64,000 nt of DNA from Curvularia sp. ZM96 (taxonomy: Eukaryota; Ascomycota; Dothideomycetes; Pleosporales; Pleosporaceae), in the NCBI GenBank assembly GCA_022457065.1, contig JAJGBQ010000007.1, positions 806,001-870,000 on the forward strand. The letters run 5' to 3'. Positions 55,563-64,000 of this stretch are shown here, in pieces (position 1 is the stretch's first letter; every line of letters starts with the position of its first letter). The position numbers were made by a program, and so were the translations under genes. The notes under the pieces are model-generated. The model saw nothing but the letters and a program-made list of their open reading frames with translations, searched no databases and was not told the DNA's origin.

Positions 55563-55926
55563 TGTACGAGAAGAAGCATGGATTTTCAAGTAGGATACAA
55601 AGGGGCGGGAAGTAGTACAGCAACATGACAAGTGTTTAACAACCATTTTGCTTATTATCAAATTACTTCAATCCTCTTACGGAAGCATCACCGCGTTCGG
55701 CTGGGGTAGTGGCGACGAGTGGTACCTTGCATTGACTAAGCATCCGCGGCAATGACGCCTTGCTATCTAAATAGCCCCACCATGCATTCCGATCGGACCC
55801 TTCAACATCCCGACCAGAAAGTTACCCCAAGCCCACCACTTGCCACGCCCTCGTCTTTACTACCATTCTTCCCTTCCAATACTCCCCATACCACTTTCTC
55901 TCCTCTAAAATCCCTAAAAACTCACA
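55563..55926. other. Divergent promoter region
   Basis: Shared upstream region of the aldo/keto reductase and riboflavin kinase genes; CT-rich stretches near 55870-55910 precede the kinase start. No gene. Confidence 0.45.
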
Positions 55927-56735
55927 ATGGGACGTCCCGACGGCCCCCGCGACCCCATCGCCGGTCCCGACACACCACAGCCACCCTTTCCGCTCAAGCT
56001 GCGCGGGCCCGTAATCAAGGGTTTCGGGCGCGGAAGTAAAGATGTACGTTTTTGTTGTACATTCAAGCGCTCGTCATAACCCCTAGAATCTACATCTATC
56101 ACAGAACTAACCACGTCTTCTAGCTCGGCATCCCCACCGCCAACATCCCCCTCTCAGGCCTCTCCATCGGCGGCCACGAAGACCTCGACTCAGGAATCTA
56201 CTACGGCTGGTGCTCGCTCGATCCCTCTACCATTCCTTCTTCTTCCTCTAGCGACACTGCTACCACCACCAGTAGCGCTGCCAGCAGCGCCCCCGCCACC
56301 CCTTCCTCCTCCACCTCTTCCACCTCTTCCTCCTCCAACCACTCCGTCCTCGACCTCTCCTACCCGTCCTCCGCGCTGCCCACCCAGGGGATCATCTACC
56401 CGACGGTCCTCTCCATCGGCTACAACCCCTACTACAAAAACACGCATCGCAGCATTGAAATCCATATCTTGCACAACTTTGAGCGCGACTTTTACGGCGC
56501 GACGCTCAGTTTGATGATTCTGGGGTTTATACGGCCAGAGTATGATTATGTGAGCAAGGAGGCGCTGGTCGAGGATATCAAGGAGGATATTCGGGTCGCG
56601 AAGAGGAGTTTGGAGCGGGAGGGGTATCAGCGGTGGAAGGAGGATGAGTGGTTGAAGGGGGAAGGGGAGGGGAATGTTAAGGTGGAGCAGGCGGGGCAGA
56701 AGAGTGGGGTAGCTATGTGTGAGATGATAAGTTGA
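55927..56735 (+). CDS. FMN1: Riboflavin kinase
   Basis: Phosphorylates riboflavin to FMN with ATP and Mg2+. Exons 55927-56043 and 56124-56735 give 242 residues. The join makes GFGRGSKDLGIPTANIPL, the family's nucleotide/metal loop with the conserved T and N. Further on are SGIYYGWCSL, TVLSIGYNPYYKN and SIEIHILHNFERDFYGATL, the last carrying the catalytic glutamate (SIEIH). A serine/threonine/alanine-rich insert of about 35 residues (starting TIPSSSSSDTATTT) interrupts the barrel between YYGWCSL and the PTV strand. The C-terminal helix (DIKEDIRVAKRSLERE) is typical. Confidence 0.94.
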
Positions 56736-57302
56736 TGAGCCTATGATTTGTTGTTGTTTTCTCCTCTCCTGCCAGAGTCTTTGGTATTCTTTGGCTGGGA
56801 AAATGGGGATCGGAGGCTGTTGTGGTTGATGTCCTTTAGAACTACGAACATAGCGATATCCCCCTTCTAGTAGCGATTCAAGAATAAAACAAGAAGATAA
56901 ATAGTAAACCCCGGACGAATAATGCCATTGTATACATGTCGTACTCCTAACAAAAAAACGTATTTTTCTCAACACAGAAAGCATACATATCGCATTTCCA
57001 TTGCGACACGAGAATCAAACTCATCCCAGACCCTTGATACAAAAAAACGCCCAAAGTTATGCTCTCCCCTTCATTCCTGGACAGGAACTATTAGACTAAG
57101 ACATCTTTGTTGTTTGTCCAAATGGTGCGAGCCTCTAAAAAAAAGACTGGCTTATCGGGTTTCCATCGTATGTGTGTGCACCCTGTGTAAGGGCGCAAGA
57201 GATGTAGTTGAAGAGAAAGCAAAAAACAAAACATAAACCCCTTTTTTTACAGCCGCCCTGATCGTTACAAGAAAGGAAGAAAATCCCAAATCCTCATTCG
57301 AC
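56736..57302. other. Convergent 3' flanks
   Basis: A- and T-rich spacer with poly-A/T runs between riboflavin kinase and the acuK-type gene. No gene seen. Confidence 0.45.
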
Positions 57303-59509
57303 TCATTGTAGGCCTTTGTCTAGTACAGGCATGACCTATCACAGTATTAGTATTACGTTGAGTATAAAAAGAGGCCATGCGCAACTTACACTCATACAAA
57401 CAAGCACCGGCATGTCGAAAATGTCGCGCTTGATATGCCACCAGATCATGCAGTCCACCATGCCATTCTTGGCGCCGAGCCGCTGCATGGCGCTCTCGCC
57501 CTGATGCACAGCGCCGCCTTCCATCTTGACGAGCGGATCATGCTTTGCGTCACTGGCGTTGGCATTCTTCATCTCTTGTAGGCGGTCGACATCGGCTTTG
57601 GTTTGGTATCGGAGCATGTTGACGCGCTGCGAGGCGTAGCCACGAGGATCCTGGTAGCACAACTCGGAAAAGTGCTGCAAAAACTCAAGCGCCGACCTTG
57701 CGTCCATGAGCTCAATGATGTTGACGCTCGGGTTAGCGGTCTCGCTGTCTTGGGCTGCTAGGTTGGGTGTGGTATTTTGAGTAGATGTATCGCTTTCGTT
57801 CGAGTCGCGATTGATGCCGGTGTTGACGTTGAGGTTCGGCTCTTGGCCGAGAAGGACTTCGCGTTTCCAGCCGGTAAGTATCGTAAATTCCTTGTTGATA
57901 CCGACGATTTCTCCTGACCGCCGGCATATCAAGAACGGCGTGCCGACCTCTGCAAAGTGTTCCTGGAGTGTCATTAAATGGCGCTGAAGGCCCATTTCTT
58001 GATGTATTAGGTCATCCCTGTTGAGCTCTTCGCGCACTTGCAGAAGCACTGGTCGGTAGTTCTGTAAGTATTGCTGAGCCTTGGCAACCCATGGTCTCGA
58101 GTACTTCTTGTCGATCAGTTGGTATAGCCTATGGTAGCCCTTGACATAGTCATAGGGCTTAGTGATGCCTTGGTAGATGCTCTTGGTATCTCGCTGACGT
58201 TTGCGAATGCCGTTGGCATGTATTGAGCTTAACCCCGTATTTGAGGGCCTATTTTCTTGGTGTGATCTGTTTACCAATGGTGAACGTTGTGCATGCGGTC
58301 GATGAGGATTGGCAAAGAATGCCGCTGACGCAAGTGGATTGTCGCCCTCAAACGTCGATGCATCAGTGGACGCCGGGCTTGCTGATGAATGTGTACCCGG
58401 CCCCTGTCCAATGGCGAATGCGTGAGGCCCAGTAAGGCTGTCGCTGCGGTGGCTGCTGTGGTCGTGGTTCGGACCGAGGGAAGCGTTGTTTGACGTCTGC
58501 ACGTGCATGCTGCCCTGCCGCGAGTGCGATTCCTGCCATTCGCCCGTTGGCAGGCCATTCGGACCGAACGTCATGGTGGCTGCGTTTCGGTCACCGTATC
58601 CGGATGACAGCGGTTGGTTGTACATGTTCACAGGGCCATTCATGGTGTTCATCATGTTATCATGTGGGGTGTCGACGGCGCCCGATGACATGTGGCCGAG
58701 CATGCCAAACTCGAGTGCGCCATAATGGTTTCCAAAGTTGAGGCTCGAAATGTCAAAGTTGAATAGTGCTGGGTCGCTTGGGTCGAACAAAGGCCCAAAT
58801 GGCTGCAACTGGTCTTGCTGACCCTGGGCTATCGTGCTTGGGTCGCTCTGTGCCGTGCTCTGGTGCGGCTGGTTAAAAGGCGGCGATATTGGCGACTGCT
58901 GATTGCTGAAGCCTCGGGCGTCTTGCGTGACAGGCAGTTGGCCTGGTATGGGGTTGGGTGGGTAGAATGTTCCTGGTTGGGCCTGCGTATACAAGCTGTT
59001 TGGCGGCGAGACGGCGACCGCCTGCGCGTCCTGATTGGGAAGTGGAGTTGGGCGGTTTCCATTCATATACGGGTAGTGGCCGCCTACTCCAGGCATGAGG
59101 GCGCCGTCTGGCGCATCGTGGAGATACTTTGCCTTTTTGCGGACGCCGTCCATGCAATGGTCTTGTAGGCCTCGCTTAATGCATCGGTTGCAGGGTCTTT
59201 CATCGCCTATGTGGATTCTGTTAGAAAACAAAACTCTGCCGTGGCGCCACGACTCAGACAGCAACGGTGAAGTCGACGATACTTACCACACGTTAGATGG
59301 GCTCGCTGGCAGGCAAAACACGCCCGCCGAGCCTTCTTGCGGCGGGGTCGCAGCGGATCTTTTGCGTTGGGCTTTGCGTTTGCGGGCTTGTGGGGAGGCG
59401 AGGCATCGCCTTGCTGGCGGTCAGCGTTCTGTTCGGCGGCCATGTCCTCATCGAGATCACTCCGGTACTCTGGCGAGGGAGAGGCATCTTCAGCGTCGGA
59501 GGCGGTCAT
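57303..59509 (-). CDS. acuK: Zn2Cys6 activator of gluconeogenesis, AcuK/Ert1 type
   Basis: Transcription factor controlling gluconeogenic genes such as PEP carboxykinase and fructose-1,6-bisphosphatase (known for AcuK/Ert1). Three exons, 59509-59287, 59206-57390 and 57335-57303, give 690 residues. The first intron falls inside the zinc cluster; splicing gives ARRACFACQRAHLTC then GDERPCNRC and CIKRGLQDHC, followed by KKAKYLHDAPDGAL, matching AcuK. A long P/Q/S/N-rich region follows, then a conserved block (KPYDYVKGYHRLYQLI, later YLQNYRPVL) and a PAS-like domain (FLICRRSGEIVGINKEFTIL, LTGW). The C-terminal exon adds VMPVLDKGLQ. Start MTASDAEDASPS. Confidence 0.92.
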
Positions 59510-61261
59510 AATATCCCCCTCTGCTCCGCGCAACAGGCACTGGGGGCCAAGCACAGACTGCTGTCGTGGACGGTGGTGAAGTAAGGTGCTGGGGACGGTG
59601 CTGCGCGCAGCCGCGGGTCAGTGATCTCGGGGTGTTCCCAGCAAAACGGCTCAGCCAATGCTTCTGGGGGAGCACGGGACGAGGCGTTCCAGCTGCGTGT
59701 TTGAGAGAGCAATCACGCGTGTGCTGGCTGCGTGGGTGGGTGCTGCGGTGGCACCGTGAGGGCTCCAATGGCGAGCCAATGCAGGGGACGGCAATGGTCA
59801 ATGGCACGCTTCAATCCGGAGGGCAGGTATGGAACAAGGCGGGAGTAGTACGGAGCCGGGATCCACGTAATCGAGGGAGCATTCGAGGAGGACACAGAAT
59901 CATGTTTGATAGCAAGATGCTACCGAGACGCACTGCCCATGCTGCTGGGATGAGTCGACTTGTTGCGGTTCTACGGGGATGCGCCGGGGCAGACGAAGGA
60001 TCGACTCCGCGGGAGGTGAGGTTGGGCTGCTACGAGGCCGTGGCGGCTGAGGCGTCTTCGCTTCGAGTCGCGGGCAGGGAAGGCGCGAGACAGAGGGCGA
60101 CGTTGTACAGGGCGGAGGAAGTGACGGTCGGCGCAGATGGCAGGCGCGAGCGAGCGAGGGTCGGAGGCGGCTCGCTGTGGCTGGGGTGGGCGGAAGCGCA
60201 GCGGCGGCGGCAACAACGCAGACGCAGCCGCAGACGCAGACAGACGAGCAGGCCGGTATTCACTGCGTGCGCCGTGCAGTGCGCGTCGTCGAGGGGGCGT
60301 GGTGTTCTGGGCGAGCGGGTGGGGAGCGGCTGCGGGTGTCGTGTGTGGTATATTGGAAGCTCACTTCTGCTGCCGATGCGCGCAAATGCGCTTCCCCGCA
60401 ATTGGCTGACGAGGTTTGCTGAAAAGCGCAAGCGCAGCGCAGCCCACGCCTTCCCTTCCTCTCTGCCTGCCTCGGTCCCTGTCGGCCGGTACGCCGCGTG
60501 CATGGCCTCGCACTAGCCGGCCCAGCACGCTGCCACGCAAACGTCACTCTCACTACATGGCATGGCTGGCCCAGTACACTGTCGCTTCACTGCTCATCTT
60601 GCGCCTCAATCAACTTGAAATGTATGTACATGCAGCAGCGGCATCAGCAGCCGCTTCAGCCTCACTTTGCGCAGGAAAATCCTGCCTCGTTTGTGCCCAC
60701 TGCCCCTCGTAAATCTGCCCCCCAGCGCCAGGTCAGGCCACACAGCGCCATGCCTCAACAAGCAAAGTTCCCCAGGCCGCTACATAGTCCGTAGTAAGCT
60801 CGGCTACGGGGCATGCGTCTGCCAGGCCTTGGCACCGAACCTCACTCGCTCGTGCCCTCAGCCGCTGGGCGCCCTTGTACCTCCGATCACCATCACCACC
60901 AACGCCCATCAACTCCCATCGCCCTCCCACTGTGCCGCGGGCTTGCCGGCCACGTTGCCCTCGAGCCCGTCGGGCCCCAATCGCTTCCCCGGCACCACTT
61001 CCACCCGCAGCCACCGCCTGTCTCTTGTGTCGCTTCGCTCCCTCGAGCGGGCGTGGCCGCCCTCGTGGCGCTCCAGGCTCCGTCACACAGGATGCCTCGC
61101 CAGATTGCTTCATGCCGTCTCACGTGTGGGCACAGGATCCCTGACTCAATAAAACAATTATGATGGCATGCAACTGCAGTGTCACTTGTCGCTATTCTTG
61201 GTCTACCCACTTCCACACATCCATCTCCACAGGCCCTCGCATGAACCTCCACCACACCAAC
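59510..61261. other. 1.75-kb GC-rich upstream region of acuK-type gene
   Basis: Long GC-rich spacer with a 316-codon arginine/glycine-rich frame (59566-60516) and antisense partners of equal quality, which I treat as noise. Such long upstream regions are common for regulatory genes. No gene or RNA recognised. Confidence 0.45.
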
Positions 61262-64000
61262 TCATGATGCTGATGCATACCTACTACCCGCCCGGAGCCG
61301 CTTACCGTATCGAAAAAACAGGATGGGAAACCTGGGTCGCGTAGATTAGCGTTGCTCCACACGATCGTTGCCTGGCGGAGAATGCTCTTCGCCGTCACTT
61401 ACGGGGCCATGGCCAGCGCCAGGAACGCGAGCAGCGTCGTTGCCCACTGGTAGCCGAGATCTTGACCAGATTAGTGACCGCTCTTTCGTCACGCATGGCC
61501 GACTTACTGTTGTACATCTGAACACCAAATAGTCTATGTCAACCAGTTAGTCATTTGTCAGCCACAACGGTTGGTCTAGCTTACGGGAAGGCCGCAGCAA
61601 AGTACGACCGTGCGAAGCTGTTGGCAGCAAGAGCCGACGCGGCATAGACAGGGTACTGTTCGATAAAGTCAACATTTCCTGTACCCAGGAGCCGGGTCCG
61701 ATGTCGGTGTCGGTGCACACGACTGGTGTAGAACATACCGCCTCGACTAGAAATGTAAACACCCCTGAGTAGACCCATATGACGCTGCGTCACAGAAAAA
61801 GGTTAGCTTTCCTTCTTTGTTTGCACCCCCAGATCGTACATATTGGTAGCACTCGAAACAAAAAGAATAAACATACCCAAGTCCGAAGAGGGCCGAGAAG
61901 ATTATTGGAACTGCAGTGTCATGGTCAACCTTTGTTGCAAACTCCAAACGTATATGCGGGACATGGTCGTACCTATCCAGTGAACCTGCAGAGCACCAGG
62001 ATGTTAGTCTTGAATCCTCCCCCTGTGGTCAAAAACAACAACTTACCGATGAATACGTCGTCCACCCAAACCCTGCATAAGCACGGTTAGCTGCCTAGTC
62101 AACATGCTGAACCACCACGGAAAGCTTACCAAAAAGTGCAACAGGAACGACCCAGGCGCCTACGATCGTCGACGGGAGCCGAAATTCCGGCTCGGAGCCG
62201 CCGGTCTGGCCTCCCTGCTGCTCCCGTTGTCGCACAAGCCTACCGTACACCCTCCTCCAGATGGGATCAGAGGACACGCCCGTGAGCATGCCCACCAGCA
62301 GGCCCAAAAAGGCAAGTCCTGTCTGTGAGAGGCTGAATCCATGGTTGTTTCCGAATACGAGAGGAAAAGCGCCAAAGAACAGATAGAGGATCCCTAGCAG
62401 AATGGCAGACAAGATGCACAAGTTCAGGCACTAATTCAAGTTCGACAAGTCAGTCTAGTCCAATCCTTGTGGCTTATCGAAAAGCCCCCAAACATACGTA
62501 CCATGGGCTCAAAAAACAAAAGTTGAAACGGCCGAATGCATGACCACAGGACCGTTCTGGCAATGGATCTGTCCATCTTTTCGATCGGCGCTGTCCACTC
62601 TGGGTTGCCAGTCTCCTTCCGCAAGCGAATGGCTTTACGCCGTAGGAGAACGGGGTGGTACGTTTCAGGTACAAACAGGACAATCAGGCAAAGCTTCCAG
62701 CACAATTCAGCATTAGTCTATCAGTCTGCAGGACAGTGAAGCGGTACAAAACCTTACCTGAACTCCAGACCAGATGGTCAGTAAGTAGAAACACCTAGTT
62801 CAACTCTAGTCAACGCGCCGCTCCTTGTTACGTGGCAAATCAAAATGAACGGGGCAAAGAATATGCCGTCATGCATACGAGCGGGAGCGGGGAAATCCAT
62901 GGACAGGATCATGTCGGCAGTGCAACCCACTTCCCCTATCCAAATGCAGATGGCAGTGCCGCAAAGTGGGGGGCCGATGGGTCTGTTGAATGATTGAATG
63001 ATAAGCTCAATACTTACCATCTCCAAGTAGTATGCTCCATGAGGAAGCCTCCGATAAGAGGCCCTAGTTCGGGTCCAACTGGGATTCTTAGTACATGCAC
63101 TGCAGCAATAGTGCCAAGCTCGCAACCGCTATACGTACCGAATGGACTGGCTGTATACACCATCATAGGCGCTGACAGTTCCTGTATTTGCTGGCGTCAG
63201 AATGACTACGACAATGACAAATACCATCTTGGACAAACACGGCAAAAGAGGGTAAGAACTAACGTGTTTCGCAAACATGTCTCCAACTGTACCCCCAGCG
63301 ACACTGAGAAAGGCTGAGCCAGCGAGGCCATCGAGGAACCGTGCTACCAGCATCGTCTCAATATTCCTCGCCACAGCACACGGAATCATCCAGATAAGGA
63401 AGAAGCTAAACGACCCAATATAAATCGGTCTTCTGCCAAAAAACTGCCACTCATGTCAATCAAGCTGTTGCCTTCACACTAGATAGATCTGTCTTCTGCT
63501 GCAGTCAGGCAGACCACGTAGGTGCACATACCTCAGAGAGCGGACTAAGCACCATAGGCCCCGTCCCCAGCCCCGCTACAAACAAGGATAGCCCAAGCGT
63601 ACATACGAGGCGCGAAGTCCCGAATTCAGGTTGCAGCTGACTGTACGTTGACGTGTAGAGTGACGAAGTGCAGGTTCTATATCAGCCGCATTCGCTCTCG
63701 TTAGCTCCTCTCCATATCAAGAAAAGACTACTTGTTACACCGATAAAAGAAGACGTACACACAAAGCGAACTCGAAGCGCATATCAGCACAATCGCCCAC
63801 CGCCGCAGTTTACTCATACTCTTGGGGTTCTCGGGATCGGCATCGCCGTCCCAAGAGACGAGATACGGCGATTGCTGCTCTGTCACAGGCCCTGTGGCCG
63901 GTGCTGTTGGGCTTGCGATCTGAGCGGATTCCGGATCAAAGCACGTGTAGCCGTCGCCGCCGGCTCGCGAGTGATGCGATCGAATGGTTTTCAAGCTGCG
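61262..64000 (-). CDS. MFS drug/polyamine-type transporter (5' end beyond the window)
   Basis: DHA1-like 12-span H+ antiporter, truncated at the right edge; 514 residues are visible. Sixteen exons fit from 64000: 63759, 63676-63532, 63443-63264, 63181-63139, 63078-63018, 62794-62758, 62693-62502, 62430-62130, 62072-62047, 61985-61973, 61910-61877, 61784-61739, 61655-61585, 61533-61508, 61460-61403, 61331-61262. All joins are GT-AG and keep frame. Motifs: cytoplasmic FFGRRPIYIG (motif A), GPELGPLIGGF (motif C), FRYGKRLRAGSRY at the end, and PVYAASALAANSFARSYFAAAFP near span 11. A FLR1/TPO1-like exporter is the best guess. Fifteen introns, a 13-base exon and a 223-base intron are unusual for this family. 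Confidence 0.85.

Noticed and set aside
48582..56735. Flavin-related gene cluster (MET10, riboflavin kinase, nearby MOSC reductase)
   Set aside because: The genes are spread over many unrelated neighbours on both strands; co-location is most simply chance.
59566..60516. 316-codon forward open frame
   Set aside because: GC-rich DNA with equally long antisense frames; composition dominated by R, G, S and A without motif; reads as upstream region of the acuK-type gene.
1..64000. tRNA, rRNA, CRISPR or provirus
   Set aside because: No cloverleaf-like B-box context, rRNA signature, regular spacer array or viral replication/capsid motifs were found by eye.

Overview
The window looks like nuclear DNA of a filamentous ascomycete, most likely a Dothideomycete of the Pleosporales type. 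The basis is: short GT-AG introns (about 42-150 nt) with CTAAC-like branch sites, genes packed on both strands with no operon structure, class markers such as Zn2Cys6 regulators (one an acuK/ERT1 type), a Met10-type sulfite reductase subunit without an FMN domain, a two-domain Glo1, and an AT-rich gene-poor island. The order-level placement is inference. No rRNA, tRNA, CRISPR array or virus was recognised.

Layout. 0.5-13 kb holds vps27 (ESCRT-0), a GT32-type glycosyltransferase, a mitochondrial-type alpha/beta hydrolase, a dynamin-family GTPase with an unusual basic insert, and tim17. 13.8-17.7 kb holds two low-complexity unknown proteins and a BTB protein. 17.7-20.1 kb is an AT-rich island in which I find imperfect terminal inverted repeats about 1.96 kb apart; they enclose an uncatalogued-looking three-exon gene. 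20-22 kb is a Trk-type potassium transporter assembled from seven exons. 24-32 kb holds two alpha/beta hydrolases, a GFA-family protein and a Zn2Cys6 regulator whose zinc-cluster intron appears to have lost its donor. 33-36 kb holds a DUF7924-like gene bracketed by direct repeats, lying between two small mitochondrial-type proteins. 37-46 kb is metabolic: a MOSC/ferredoxin-reductase fusion, a small membrane protein, fmp52, 3-phosphoglycerate dehydrogenase and glyoxalase I. 46-52 kb holds a possible roadblock-like protein, a possible spliced unknown gene and MET10. 52-57 kb holds a five-exon unknown gene, an aldo/keto reductase and riboflavin kinase. 57-60 kb is the gluconeogenesis regulator acuK/ERT1. 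The right edge is a sixteen-exon MFS transporter that runs out of the window.

Most genes are unrelated housekeeping or accessory genes; I see no biosynthetic cluster. Candidates for something undescribed are the inverted-repeat element with its spliced gene (17.9-19.9 kb) and the repeat-flanked DUF7924-like gene (33.4-35.4 kb). Splice models were derived by eye from reading frames and splice signals, without transcripts.
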